Assembly (NCBI RefSeq): GCF_014200305.1
Contig: NZ_JACHBL010000001.1
Location: 372,001-436,000 of the forward strand
Source of the DNA: Neomicrococcus lactis
GTDB lineage: Bacteria; Actinomycetota; Actinomycetes; Actinomycetales; Micrococcaceae
Reading direction: 5' to 3'
DNA length: 64,000 nucleotides
This document shows positions 46,201 through 57,380 of the stretch, one piece after another (position 1 is the first letter of the stretch; each line of letters begins with the position of its first letter). The notes under the pieces are model-generated. The model made no database searches and was not told where the DNA came from. It saw only the letters and a list, made by a program, of their open reading frames with translations. A program made the position numbers and the translations under genes.

Positions 46201-46741
46201 GCTCCTCGGATTTTTGAAGTACGACGGCGGCCGCTACCTTCTGCAATCAAACGGCACGTGGGGCGAGCCTTACGCGGGAGACGCGAGTGGCTTGACGTCA
46301 CTCGCGTGGTGTCCTCAAGAGGCCCACGTGTTCGATTCGACGCTGGCTGGAAACCTTGCCTTGGCACGGGAACGCGACGATGCACCAACGGAAGATGAGA
46401 TGACCAGCGCGTTGGAGCGTGTGGGGCTGGGGCCGTGGCTCGCCGAGTTGCCTGCGGGGCTTCGGACGCGGACCGGCGCGCAGGGCAATCAGCTCTCCGG
46501 CGGGCAGCGGCAACGGTTGGCTGTGGCGCGTGCTTTGTTGGCGCACTCCAGCGTGGTGATCCTCGATGAGCCCACGGCGCACCTAGGGCACAACGAAGGA
46601 CATCAGATGATCGCGAACCTGCGCGAACTCGACGAGAACCAGTTGTGGATCATGGTGACCCATGACGAATCACTGGCCGCAGCAGGGGACAAGCGCTCCG
46701 TACTCGGTGCGCCCGTTGCTGAACGTGTGAGCGCTAGTTAA
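43217..46741 (+). CDS. cydDC: fused CydD-CydC heterodimeric ABC transporter
   Basis: One polypeptide of about 1174 residues carrying both halves of the thiol/haem-linked ABC exporter needed to assemble cytochrome bd. Half 1: membrane domain, then Walker A GGSGSGKSS, signature LSPGEQRRVAIARLL and Walker B MYLLDEPTAHLD. A linker near residue 600-630 leads to half 2: membrane domain, Walker A GPSGSGKSTL, signature LSGGQRQRLAVARALL and Walker B VVILDEPTAH. GTG at 43217, ten bases after cydB, is the likeliest start, but the ribosome site is weak and TTG at 43178 inside cydB is also in frame. Its last eight bases overlap the convergent TIGR01777 gene. Fusion of these two genes is common in actinobacteria. 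Confidence 0.93.
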   Translation: MADVKADQLADLEKDQTADAASAQIAQEDAIRARGRSVQRELMARPDVRRAAVALGVLAVLKAAGLIGLMSALAHVVATFARQEILDVTPTLLIAACAIAAQAVSAFASPIVARRASTTVAQDLRTRVLQRRLNSGRVSEPQSNAANVEGSETSELPRSEGAEIALATRGVDALDKYFTDYVPAFVFALIVPAFVGAWILIQDWVSALIIALTIPLVPLFMILIGRHTAQRVAESAEGLARLSHHLIELARGLPVLVGIRRADTQRAALEDVSRQYRKTTMGTLRAAFTSSFALELIATISVAIVAVFIGVRLVHGQMTLEAGLVALMLAPECFAAFRNVGAAFHASEDGAEAYARATSLADRPIANRYPTVGEQGTMPSGVVVRVKNLRIRYAQRSALAVGPVSFEVRAGESLALWGGSGSGKSSILHVLAGLIRADGETDLAGDVEMGNAHVHFAGQSPRFAFTRVREELEFYAQRSLTTPEMTTALRRAALVIDPEQAISELSPGEQRRVAIARLLVLHNQQGKPAMYLLDEPTAHLDKKSAHIIRELVVELASQGTVVAATHDAQLATALGAQFNVANGEFIALHAAELPASEVTAVDIPNQPAQQHYEPATEKGDATPKFPWRSLMSTRFLLGSLYGALAVLAAAALSAVSGWLIVYASQQPPVMYLLVAIVGVRFFGLSRSVLKYLERLAIHDEILRWSANLRVKLWDALANNIVNWKRLTHSGAAAERLIGDVDELRDVLPRAVTPVASAAIAALAMLIAVGVLTPSALPAVIGFVVLGFMVLPLVVYRSEKNSTAQVTAFRTQLMGRYAAIQSATPEISANGLERPATAYVAGDPDRDYQNQRTAARADGVTQAGVVVLSGLFALVTALLCATANVDPRLAALSTLVVLALAEPLQLAVDAIRHWPTVQSVWSRTAPLLADSARTVVAESATAERPRVDGLTVNRLSARYPGMNHSVFAPVSATLAPGEWWTVTGPSGSGKSTLIAVLLGFLKYDGGRYLLQSNGTWGEPYAGDASGLTSLAWCPQEAHVFDSTLAGNLALARERDDAPTEDEMTSALERVGLGPWLAELPAGLRTRTGAQGNQLSGGQRQRLAVARALLAHSSVVILDEPTAHLGHNEGHQMIANLRELDENQLWIMVTHDESLAAAGDKRSVLGAPVAERVSAS

Positions 46742-48224
46742 CAGCACCCAATACGTGTTCGAGGGCGAACTCCACCGTGGGGTGGCGGAACTGGAATCCG
46801 GTGTCCACGATCTTCGCGGCGGAGACTCGTTGGCTCGCGAACGCTAGCTCGTCCGCACCTTCGGCGCCCAGCAATAGTCGTGGACCGAACGACGGGGTGG
46901 GGATCTTCGCGGGACGGTGCAAGACCTTGCCCAATGTCTGAGCGAACTCATCACTCGTGACAGGTTCCGGGGCCACTGCGTTGAAGACGCCAAGGAGATC
47001 CGGCGTGAGCGCTGCGTGCGCGTACATGGAAATGAGATCGTCACGGCTGATCCAGGAGTACCAGGCGCCTTTCGACGTCGGTCCGCCGACTCCCGCCGCA
47101 AACAAAGGTAAGAGACGCGAGAGCAAGCCGCCATCGGGGGAGAGCACTAGGCCGGTTCGAAGGACCGTGACGCGGACAGTGTCAGAGGCTGCAGCGAGAG
47201 CCTCGGCCTCCCACTGAGCGCAGACCTCAGCCAAGAAGTCGTGGCCCGCTCCATGGGATTCGGTCAGCAACGCGGGATCAGTTTCGGCGCTCGAGATTTC
47301 GCCGTCGGGCTGTTCTTGATGCGGGTGCGCGCCATAGAAGCCAATAGCGGACGAAGCGATGAGCGCGCGTTTCTTGCCATCTGCCGAGGCCGCTTCGAGT
47401 GCACGAGCCACTGTGCGGGTTCCCTTGACGCGGGAATCCAGAATTTCTTGCTTGGCCTCGGCCGTGAAGCGCCCGCCGATTGGGTGCCCAGCGAGATGGA
47501 TGATCACATCCACAGAGCGCACCACATCCAGATCCATGAATTCACGTTCCGGATCCCAATCGATGCCGCGTTTGAACTCATGGACGGTATGCCCGCCGCT
47601 TGTCAGGAGCGCCTTCAGCGGTGCACCCACGAAGCCGCTCGCGCCGGTGATGCCGATGCGCAATCGCGGCGAGTTCGCGTAACGTGCGTGGAACGCGAGG
47701 TCGTCGCACACCTGCCGCGTTCGGTAGGCAAACGTGCGGCGCAGCTCCTTTTCGAGAACGCCTTCAGGGAAGGACTTCAGCGCGGAAGGGAGGACCTCAG
47801 GAAGCTCGAAATCCACTACGTCCAGCAGCTGAGTCCCGCCATCTTGAGCGGTGAATCTGTGCGTGTGCACCCAAGACTTCATCGGACCGGACGTCATCTC
47901 ATCTCGGAACATGCGCGGAGCATCCAGCGCCGTGTGCCGAGCAGTCCATGAGACCTCGGGACGCGTCCACCGCTTCGGCAAGCCAAAGCGCTTACCAATC
48001 GCTGCGACGGATTCACCCACAGCGCTCGCAGCCGTGCCGGTGATTCCAGGTGCCGCAATAAGCAGACGAGCCTCAGAACCTACCGCCAGGCCCGCCGGAG
48101 GTGCGGAGACAACGTGACCTCCAAACGGCGGAAACAGGCGCTGAAGTGCGCCTTCGCGCGCAAACCACGCGAAGACAGTTTCGGGATCTTGCTGGACAAA
48201 GGCACGGTGTTCAAAGTGAACCAT
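46734..48224 (-). CDS. TIGR01777-type SDR epimerase with N-terminal SRPBCC domain
   Basis: A 496-residue two-domain protein. Residues 1-165 form a START/SRPBCC-like hydrophobic-ligand domain (FEHRAFVQQDPETVFAWFA, LLDVVDFELP). From about residue 195 a nucleotide-binding SDR epimerase domain begins RIGITGASGFVGAPLKALL, with GIDWDPE and DVIIHLAGHPIGG, SSAIGFYG and the C-terminal GPRLLLGAEGADELAFASQR, all signatures of the TIGR01777 group (YfcH-like, of unknown substrate; some are linked to cell division inhibitor SulA by name only). Its 3' end overlaps cydDC by eight bases on the opposite strand, with no terminator between. Confidence 0.92.
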   Translation of the reverse strand: MVHFEHRAFVQQDPETVFAWFAREGALQRLFPPFGGHVVSAPPAGLAVGSEARLLIAAPGITGTAASAVGESVAAIGKRFGLPKRWTRPEVSWTARHTALDAPRMFRDEMTSGPMKSWVHTHRFTAQDGGTQLLDVVDFELPEVLPSALKSFPEGVLEKELRRTFAYRTRQVCDDLAFHARYANSPRLRIGITGASGFVGAPLKALLTSGGHTVHEFKRGIDWDPEREFMDLDVVRSVDVIIHLAGHPIGGRFTAEAKQEILDSRVKGTRTVARALEAASADGKKRALIASSAIGFYGAHPHQEQPDGEISSAETDPALLTESHGAGHDFLAEVCAQWEAEALAAASDTVRVTVLRTGLVLSPDGGLLSRLLPLFAAGVGGPTSKGAWYSWISRDDLISMYAHAALTPDLLGVFNAVAPEPVTSDEFAQTLGKVLHRPAKIPTPSFGPRLLLGAEGADELAFASQRVSAAKIVDTGFQFRHPTVEFALEHVLGAVN

Positions 48225-48291
48225 GCCCTAACTCTCTCAGATTAAGCTCCGGTTCAACAGCGAGCCGCCTGAGTAAATCAGCGATCACTGC

Positions 48292-50979
<2,688 letters not shown>

Positions 50980-51029
50980 AAACTGCGTCAGTCCTTAGTG
51001 TTTCTAGCGCGCTCACCGAGCGTTTGGCT

Positions 51030-51035
51030 TAGGGT
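51030..51035 (+). promoter_or_regulatory. -10 box of the GNAT/ACD gene, leaderless arrangement
   Basis: TAGGGT, six bases before ATG at 51042; no ribosome site. It lies in a 62-base gap between the divergent parC and this gene. Confidence 0.5.
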
Positions 51036-51041
51036 AAGAAT

Positions 51042-53714
51042 ATGGTGGATCGACAGAAAAGCCCCGGATATCCGGCGCATTGGGAAGCTGACGTCGTCCT
51101 TAAGGACGGTTCAACGGCACATATCCGCCCTATTGCACCCCAAGACGCCCCGGGACTTGAGGCTCTGCATGCGGGACAATCCGAGACTTCTATCTATCTA
51201 CGCTTCTTTACTTACAAAGCGCGTTTGACAGATAAAGAGCTTAAGCGATTCACCGAAGTTGATCACAAAAGCCGAGTGGCACTGATCGTTGAGCGCTCGA
51301 ACGCCATCATTGGCGTGGGTCGCTATGACCGTCTCGATGATCCCGAAGAAGCTGAAGTCGCTTTCAATATTTCTGACTCTTTCCAAGGCCAAGGTCTGGG
51401 TTCCATTCTCATTGAGCACCTGGCCGCGGCCGCTCGCGAAAATGGCATTGAACGCTTCACCGCTGAAGTCCTTCCTGAGAACCGGAAGATGATCACCGTT
51501 TTCAACGAGACCGGCTTTGACGTCAAGCGTCACTTCGATGACGGCGTGGTCATGGTGGAATTCCCGATTGACCCCACGGAGAAGTCCCGCGCCGTGATGG
51601 AATCGCGCGAACACCGTGCCGAGGCGAAGAGCCTCGTTGACCTGTTGAATCCGCGAAGCGTTGCCGTAATCGGCGCCAGTCGCGACTGGGGGACCGTGGG
51701 GTACTCCCTCATGGAACACATTGTGGACGGCGGCTTCCAAGGCCCCGTCTATGCCGTGAACCCTGAAGCGCTCGAGCTCGCCGGTACCTTCAGCTACTCC
51801 AAACTTTCCGAAGTCCCGGGTCCCGTGGACCTCGCAGTGGTCTCGGTTCCTCGCGATCAGATCCTGGGCGTTGCCGCAGATTGCGCCGCTGCGGGCGTGC
51901 GCGGTCTGCTGGTTGCCACTGCGGGCTTTGACGACGGCGGCTCCGGACTCGAAGTGCAGCGCGAGCTGGTGCGCGTGGCACGCGCCAACGGCATGCGCGT
52001 CATTGGCCCAGCCTCTTTGGGCATCATCAACACGGATCCCAAGGTTCGCCTCAATGCATCGATGGCACCCGGTCTGCCGCGCGAAGGCGGACTCGGTCTC
52101 TTCAGCCAGTCGGCTGCTATCGGCGCGATTCTGTACGCGGCCGCTAGCCGCACCGGCGTGGGCGTGTCCTCGATTGTGTCTGCAGGCAACCGAGCAGACC
52201 TCTCCGGTAACGACGCGATGCAGTACTGGGAGGATGACGAGCGCACCAAAGTGGTGGGCCTCTACCTCGAGTCCTTCGGTAACCCTCGTAAGTTCTCCCG
52301 CATCGCACGTCGCCTCTCGCAGAAGAAGCCCGTCATCGTGGCCAAGAGCGACGTCATGGGCCTGCGCTTGCCGCCAGGACACGAAGTGCGCACCACTCAG
52401 GCGCCGATCGGCGCGGTGGACGCGATGCTCGAGCAGTCCGGCGTCATCCGCGTGGGCACCTACGAACAACTGATGGACGTCGCTCAGATTATTGAGTCCC
52501 AGCCTCTGCCCGCCGGAAACGGCCTCGGCGTGCTCTCCAATTCGAGGGCTCTGGGACGCGTGGTTGCTGACAACGCGGAGACCAAGGGCTTCAACGTTCC
52601 TGTTCATGATCACGGCCTCACCATGACGGACGGCCTCACCCGATCCGTTCCGCGCCTCAAGCATCATCTGGACACGATTCTGGAACGCGAGGACGTGCAC
52701 TCCGTCATCGTGACGCTGCTGCCAAGCCCCGGCATCACGGAGCACGCTGTTGCGGACGTTATTTCGAAGGCCGGCGAAGAGACCGGAAAGACCGTCATCG
52801 CGGTTTTCGCCGGAATCACTGACCCCACCATCCCCGTGGACGGACTCTTCGGAAACCTGCCCTCCTTCTCAAGCCCAGGCCGCGCCACCAACGCGCTCGC
52901 GCAAGTGGTCCACTATGTGGAGTGGCGTCGTCGTGATTTTGGAAGCTTCGCGGAACCAGACGACATCAACCTCAACAAAGCTGAGGACCTCGTGGATGAG
53001 TGGTCCCAGCGCGCGAATGACACCGAACTTGTCCAGCTCAGCGATGAAGCCGCGGCAGAGTTGTTGGCGTGCTACGGCATTCCGATGGTGCCTTCGGTCA
53101 AGTTTGAAAGTGAGGACGACGGCATAGCCGCCGCAAGCCAGCTCGGGTGGCCGGTAGTCCTCAAGACCCAGGATCCGTACTTGCGGCACCGCCTTGACCT
53201 CGGTGGCGTGCAATTGAATATTGCTGATGAAGGCTCCTTGCGCCACAGCATCCAGCGCATGAAGGAGCTCATGGAGCCCTATGGCGCCACGAACCTCGAA
53301 GTGCAGCGCATGGTGGACGCTGGTCAGGGCACCATCCTGCGCGCTATCGAGGACCCTCTCATGGGCCCTCTCGTGTCCTTCGGCCTCGCGGGAGACGCTG
53401 TGTTGCTCTTGGACGACTGGGCCCACGGCATCCCGCCGTTGTCTACAACGGATGTGTCTGAGTTTGTCCGCTCGCCGCAATCGGCACGGAAGCTCTTTGG
53501 TTATCAGGGACTGCCACCGGTCAATATTGATGAGCTCGAGAACATTGTGCGACGCGTGGCGATTTTGAAGGACAACCACCCTGAAGTGGCGCTCTTGGAA
53601 ATCAACCCGCTCGTGGCGAGCGATCGCAGCATTAGCGTGCTCGCCGTAGACATTCGGGTGGCCGACGCGGGACGTCGCACAGACAGTGCGCGACGTGCAG
53701 TTTCGTTTAGCTAA
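51042..53714 (+). CDS. GNAT acetyltransferase fused to ADP-forming acyl-CoA synthetase-like domains (Pat-type)
   Basis: An 890-residue fusion. Residues about 20-175 are a GNAT domain (SDSFQGQGLGSILIEHLAAA is the acetyl-CoA loop). From about 195 a CoA-binding Rossmann domain begins NPRSVAVIGASRDWGTVGYS, followed by the two succinyl-CoA-ligase-like flavodoxin domains (IGPASLGIIN, GLFSQSAAIGAIL), and the last 220 residues form an ATP-grasp domain (EAAAELLACYGIPMVPSV, LLEINPLV). This is the domain set of PatZ-like protein lysine acetyltransferases but with GNAT first. Where ADP-forming synthetases have the phospho-His in S-H-T-G-A, this reads RTTQAP, so the synthetase part is probably catalytically dead and regulatory. 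It may acetylate acetyl-CoA synthetase. Confidence 0.9.
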   Translation: MVDRQKSPGYPAHWEADVVLKDGSTAHIRPIAPQDAPGLEALHAGQSETSIYLRFFTYKARLTDKELKRFTEVDHKSRVALIVERSNAIIGVGRYDRLDDPEEAEVAFNISDSFQGQGLGSILIEHLAAAARENGIERFTAEVLPENRKMITVFNETGFDVKRHFDDGVVMVEFPIDPTEKSRAVMESREHRAEAKSLVDLLNPRSVAVIGASRDWGTVGYSLMEHIVDGGFQGPVYAVNPEALELAGTFSYSKLSEVPGPVDLAVVSVPRDQILGVAADCAAAGVRGLLVATAGFDDGGSGLEVQRELVRVARANGMRVIGPASLGIINTDPKVRLNASMAPGLPREGGLGLFSQSAAIGAILYAAASRTGVGVSSIVSAGNRADLSGNDAMQYWEDDERTKVVGLYLESFGNPRKFSRIARRLSQKKPVIVAKSDVMGLRLPPGHEVRTTQAPIGAVDAMLEQSGVIRVGTYEQLMDVAQIIESQPLPAGNGLGVLSNSRALGRVVADNAETKGFNVPVHDHGLTMTDGLTRSVPRLKHHLDTILEREDVHSVIVTLLPSPGITEHAVADVISKAGEETGKTVIAVFAGITDPTIPVDGLFGNLPSFSSPGRATNALAQVVHYVEWRRRDFGSFAEPDDINLNKAEDLVDEWSQRANDTELVQLSDEAAAELLACYGIPMVPSVKFESEDDGIAAASQLGWPVVLKTQDPYLRHRLDLGGVQLNIADEGSLRHSIQRMKELMEPYGATNLEVQRMVDAGQGTILRAIEDPLMGPLVSFGLAGDAVLLLDDWAHGIPPLSTTDVSEFVRSPQSARKLFGYQGLPPVNIDELENIVRRVAILKDNHPEVALLEINPLVASDRSISVLAVDIRVADAGRRTDSARRAVSFS

Positions 53715-53728
53715 GCGACTGTAGATCG

Positions 53729-53734
53729 TAGACT
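53729..53734 (+). promoter_or_regulatory. -10 box of the DUF5998 gene, leaderless arrangement
   Basis: TAGACT, six bases before ATG at 53741, only 14 bases after the stop of the previous gene. Confidence 0.5.
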
Positions 53735-53740
53735 GGATAA

Positions 53741-54361
53741 ATGACTTCTCGGCACTCTCAATCCAACCCGGTAGTGGACAGCGACTTGCACGCCTCACTG
53801 GTGAAGGCAGGCTTCTACCCGCAACTGGTGGCGGATGTTTTAGAAGATGTGCTGACCGGATACAGCGTGGTTTCCCACATGGTGCACCTTGAGACGCACA
53901 TTGATAACGCCGAGGTGCACCGTCACGTCACGGTCTTGATCCTGACGGAGGAAACTTTCGTCATCCTTCACGTCGACGACGAAATGTTGGATGAGCAAGG
54001 CTCCCACGTGTCCGCCACGGTGTCCACGGAGACCGTCCCGTTGTCACGACTGGGCTCTGTCATCCTGTCCTACAGCTACTACCAGCCGCAGCATTACAAG
54101 ACGGGGGACCAGCTCATGGACCTCACCGTCACGGCTTCCTGGTCTGGAAGCCAGCGCGCGGACTTGGCACCTGCATCCTGCGGCGATCCGCAGTGCGATG
54201 CCGACCACGGCTACCAAGGTACGCTTCCGAAGGAAGACATGGTTCTTCGGGTGTCAGTAGAAGCCGACGGCGCAGCGAAGGTTGAAGAGGCACGCCGATT
54301 TGCGCGGGCCTTGCGGGTCGCAGCCGTGCGTTCCGCCGTTACCCCCACGGTGGCGCGATAA
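53741..54361 (+). CDS. DUF5998 protein
   Basis: A 206-residue soluble protein, mostly beta-strand, conserved in actinobacteria. Seen: LHASLVKAGFYPQLVADVL and DVLTGYSVVSHMVHLETH near the N-terminus, VTVLILTEETFVILHVDDE, then VETVPLSRLGSVILSYSY-like STETVPLSRLGSVIL, and CGDPQCDADHGYQG, where Cys-x5-Cys-x3-His could bind metal or form a loop. No function is known. It precedes the phosphodiesterase-like gene by three bases, so they form an operon, a pairing seen in many actinobacterial genomes. Confidence 0.8.
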   Translation: MTSRHSQSNPVVDSDLHASLVKAGFYPQLVADVLEDVLTGYSVVSHMVHLETHIDNAEVHRHVTVLILTEETFVILHVDDEMLDEQGSHVSATVSTETVPLSRLGSVILSYSYYQPQHYKTGDQLMDLTVTASWSGSQRADLAPASCGDPQCDADHGYQGTLPKEDMVLRVSVEADGAAKVEEARRFARALRVAAVRSAVTPTVAR

Positions 54362-54364
54362 CAC

Positions 54365-55570
54365 GTGACGGTCATTCATGAATCCGTCTGGCCCGCTGCG
54401 TTCGGTCCAGAACGCCGCGGCACGCTTCCTCCTGTCGAAGGCCACACTGAGCCAAAGCTGACACCAACGATCGCCGATGTCCTTTCGAGCGCCGTCGCCG
54501 TCTTGGGCGTCCCCGGCGTTGAGAACACTTTGGGCCTCCCGGAAGCCCGGCGCGTCTGCGTCATCTTGGTTGATGGCCTTGGCCTGCGCTTGCTCAAGAA
54601 GCGGGCCGCGTACGCACCCTTCTTGAAGTCCGTCATTGACTCCAACCGGCCCCTCGAAGCTGCGTTCCCGTCCACGACTGCAACCTCGCTGGCGAGCTTC
54701 GGCACCGGCCTCCCGCCAGGACAGCATGGGCTCGCCGGCTATGACGCCGTAGATCCCGTTAAACGCCGCACCGTGAACCAGCTCAGCGGTTGGCCAGATG
54801 ATCTAATCCCTGACGAGTGGCAGCCCCACCGCACGCTCTTCGAACGCGCCAGTGAGGTCGTCAACGTTACGACGGTCAGCAAGAGCAAGTTTGAAGAGAG
54901 CTCGCTGACTCGCGCTGCACTTCGGGGCGGAAACTTTGTGGCCGCCGGATCCCTGACGGCACGTGCCGGGGCGGCTCTCGAAGCGCTCAAGGCTCCCGAG
55001 AGTCTCGTGTATTTCTACTGGGACGAGATCGATAAAGCCGGGCACCGGTTCGGCTCTGAATCGGATAAGTGGACCTACCAGCTCGAAGAACTGGACTCGG
55101 GTCTCAAGCGCTTCATCGCGCGCGTTCCCGCGAACACGTTGGTATTGCTCACCGCCGATCACGGCATGGTGGACATCCCGGCGTCCCAGCGGATTGATTT
55201 TTCGGAGTTCCCCGAGCTGCTTAAGGGCATCGAGCTCACGTCGGGGGAGCCGCGTTGCGTCCAGTTGCACTTCGAGCAGGACGCGACGGCTGAGGTGCGC
55301 CAGCAAACTATTACGGCTTGGCGCGAGCGCTTCACCAAGCAAGCCGTGGTCATGGAGCGCCACGAGGTCATCGCGCGCGGTCTGCTGGGCGAAAACCCGG
55401 ATCCTCGCGTACTGGGCCGCTTCGGTGATGTTTTCGTGCTCTGCCACGCGCAGATCGCCCTCTATGACGGTCGCCGCGTCGCACCGCATGCCTTCGACGT
55501 GATCGGCCAGCACGGTAGCCTGACGGCCGCCGAGCGGCTCATCCCGCTACTGACCTTGAAAAAGCCGTAG
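54365..55570 (+). CDS. alkaline-phosphatase-superfamily phosphodiesterase/pyrophosphatase
   Basis: A 401-residue cytoplasmic enzyme of the type I phosphodiesterase/nucleotide pyrophosphatase group. Metal-site and nucleophile motifs: VCVILVDGLGLRLL (Asp), AFPSTTATSLASFGTGL (Thr nucleophile in FPSTT), YFYWDEIDKAGHRFG (Asp and His) and LLTADHGMVD (Asp-His). The substrate is unknown. GTG at 54365, three bases after the DUF5998 stop, indicates translational coupling. The stop codon lies inside the stem of a terminator serving the convergent sepH gene. Confidence 0.9.
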   Translation: MTVIHESVWPAAFGPERRGTLPPVEGHTEPKLTPTIADVLSSAVAVLGVPGVENTLGLPEARRVCVILVDGLGLRLLKKRAAYAPFLKSVIDSNRPLEAAFPSTTATSLASFGTGLPPGQHGLAGYDAVDPVKRRTVNQLSGWPDDLIPDEWQPHRTLFERASEVVNVTTVSKSKFEESSLTRAALRGGNFVAAGSLTARAGAALEALKAPESLVYFYWDEIDKAGHRFGSESDKWTYQLEELDSGLKRFIARVPANTLVLLTADHGMVDIPASQRIDFSEFPELLKGIELTSGEPRCVQLHFEQDATAEVRQQTITAWRERFTKQAVVMERHEVIARGLLGENPDPRVLGRFGDVFVLCHAQIALYDGRRVAPHAFDVIGQHGSLTAAERLIPLLTLKKP

Positions 55571-55605
55571 CCGCGGTCCCACTATTTAGCGGGGCGCGGC
55601 TACGG
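55559..55605 (-). terminator. terminator of sepH, overlapping the end of the phosphodiesterase gene
   Basis: Perfect 11-bp stem (55565-55575 with 55595-55605) with a 19-base loop; on the minus strand it is followed by CTTTTTC, provided by AAAAAG codons near the 3' end of the opposite gene. It probably halts the plus-strand transcript too. Confidence 0.75.
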
Positions 55606-55621
55606 TAGAGAAATTCGGGAC

Positions 55622-56785
55622 TTAGCGGTCCTTTTTGCCGAAGACGATCTCGTCCCAGCTAGGCACCGAAGAACGACGGCGCTTTGGTTTCGCCGCATTC
55701 TCGTCCTGCGTTTCAGCGGAGTCATCTCGCGAGGACGACGACGCAGCTGGCGTCTCGCTGTCCTTTGCGGTTTCCTTCGACGAACGTGAGGAACGATCCA
55801 AGCGGGTCACCGGAGCGAGGCGCTCGTTACGTGCCGGAGTGGACGCTTCCTGGCCGCGATCCTCGGAAGCCGAGCTGGCGTCGTCGTAATCATTGTTCTC
55901 ATCTTCATCAATGAGCGCAGGATTGCGCGGGTGCGCGGCAGGAATGGAGCCCTTGGTCAGCATCAACGCTAGTGCGTCATCAGCATCTTCATCCGAGCCC
56001 AAGCGCTGCCCACGGCGCTGGCGCAAGACCTCGAGGAGTTCCTCCTGGTCAGACTGAGCTTCCGGGCTCTGACCCGAGCGACGCTGTTGCGGCTGCTCAG
56101 ATGCTTCCACGTCAAAGACGTTGTCCTGCACGGCGCTCAAGCGACGAACTGGACTTGGGAAATCCACGGACTCCAGCTCGCTCAGGACCTGAGCCCAACG
56201 GTTCTTGTTGGTCAGCGTGCGGTGTGCGGCATGGAAAATCCAGCGTGCTGGCGGCTCCTCGCCAATGACCCGGGACTCGAGAGAGGCGGTGTCGAAGTCG
56301 CAATTGACCTCCCACGTGCCATCATCCAAGCGCCACGCATCCCAGCGCGCGTCATTCGCGTCAATACCGAACTGGCGCAAACGCACGTTCACCATGGCGC
56401 CCAAAGACGCTGCCTCGTCGCCAAACGAACTGCGGTACAAGTCAGCGTGGGACGGCGCAGAAACCTCGACTGCTTGTGCCAGACGGGCGATGTGTTCGCG
56501 CTCGGCGCGGACAGGGCCTTCGTACTTGAGAATGTGCTCGAGAGGCAGGCCGGACTCGGCTGCTACTTCTTCTGCTGACATTCCGGAGCGAATACGGCCC
56601 TGAATTTCGCGTGGCGTCAATTGGATAGGTGCCTCGTCTTCGCCTCGATGAGCACGGAAATGCGCGCGCGAAATAGCGGCACGCAGTGCTTCATCGATGG
56701 GTAGCTCGAAGGTCGTGCCGTCTTCAGCACTCAAGAGCAATTGGTTGCCCTCTTCGTGAATACCGACAAGCCTCAGCTGAGTCAT
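55622..56785 (-). CDS. sepH: septation protein SepH (DUF3071)
   Basis: Cell-division protein that acts on FtsZ assembly in actinobacteria, 387 residues. The N-terminal DUF3071 domain begins LRLVGIHEEGNQLLLSAEDG and has a helix-turn-helix-like core LTPREIQGRIRSGMSAEEVA followed by SGLPLEHILKYEGPV, then DGTWEVNCDF. From about residue 215 the protein is disordered, Ser/Asp/Glu-rich, with a short basic conserved end (VPSWDEIVFGKKDR). GGGGAGG precedes ATG by about a dozen bases. The conserved end motif WDEIVFG is typical of the family. Confidence 0.95.
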   Translation of the reverse strand: MTQLRLVGIHEEGNQLLLSAEDGTTFELPIDEALRAAISRAHFRAHRGEDEAPIQLTPREIQGRIRSGMSAEEVAAESGLPLEHILKYEGPVRAEREHIARLAQAVEVSAPSHADLYRSSFGDEAASLGAMVNVRLRQFGIDANDARWDAWRLDDGTWEVNCDFDTASLESRVIGEEPPARWIFHAAHRTLTNKNRWAQVLSELESVDFPSPVRRLSAVQDNVFDVEASEQPQQRRSGQSPEAQSDQEELLEVLRQRRGQRLGSDEDADDALALMLTKGSIPAAHPRNPALIDEDENNDYDDASSASEDRGQEASTPARNERLAPVTRLDRSSRSSKETAKDSETPAASSSSRDDSAETQDENAAKPKRRRSSVPSWDEIVFGKKDR

Positions 56786-57036
56786 AACGTTTTTGCCTCC
56801 CCGGCGGACATTTCTTGGGTTTCACAATGCCACCAAGTGGCCTATTATCCCAAGCTTTTCCGCGGTGTGGCGATGCATTCATTGCGCCGTGGGCGAATCA
56901 GATTTGGTTTTTCGGCGTTCATGATGAACAATCTTCGCGTCGAGCACAGTACGGGGAGTGCTGAGCCGATGATGAGACGCCGTAACAACGAAGAGACTCT
57001 TGCACGTGCTGGAGTGCTTGAGCGAATGAGGGAGCA

Positions 57037-57336
57037 ATGGCTACAGACTACGATGCACCGCGGAAAACAGATGAGGATCTGAACGAGGATTCCATTGAGG
57101 AACTCAAGGGACGCCGGTCAGATAAGCAGTCCGCAGTCGTAGACGAGGATGAGGCGGAAACCGCCGATAGTTACGAACTGCCTGGCGCCGACCTGTCCAA
57201 CGAAGAACTCCAAGTACGCGTTCTTCCTGCTCAGGCAGACGAATTTACGTGTGCTTCGTGCTTCTTGGTCCGTCACCGCTCGCAAATTGCGAAGGAAAAA
57301 GACGGCTTGATGTACTGCAATGACTGCGAAGGCTAA
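57037..57336 (+). CDS. DUF4193 zinc-ribbon protein
   Basis: A 99-residue acidic protein conserved across actinobacteria, beginning MATDYDAPRKTDED and ending with a zinc ribbon made of CASC and CNDC, 20-odd residues apart (FTCASCFLVRH; LMYCNDCEG). The function is unknown. It starts in a 251-base region upstream of the divergent sepH, where I see no other gene or clear operator; GAGGGAG lies very close (two bases) to ATG. A strong terminator follows. Confidence 0.93.
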   Translation: MATDYDAPRKTDEDLNEDSIEELKGRRSDKQSAVVDEDEAETADSYELPGADLSNEELQVRVLPAQADEFTCASCFLVRHRSQIAKEKDGLMYCNDCEG

Positions 57337-57380
57337 AGACGTCACAGCGACGCGATGTGAGCCGTAGGGTGTGAATACGA

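Noticed and set aside
51198-52745. 515-codon open frame on the minus strand
   Set aside because: Antisense of the GNAT/ACD gene; no domain or ribosome site, and low-complexity His/Arg-rich composition typical of shadow frames.
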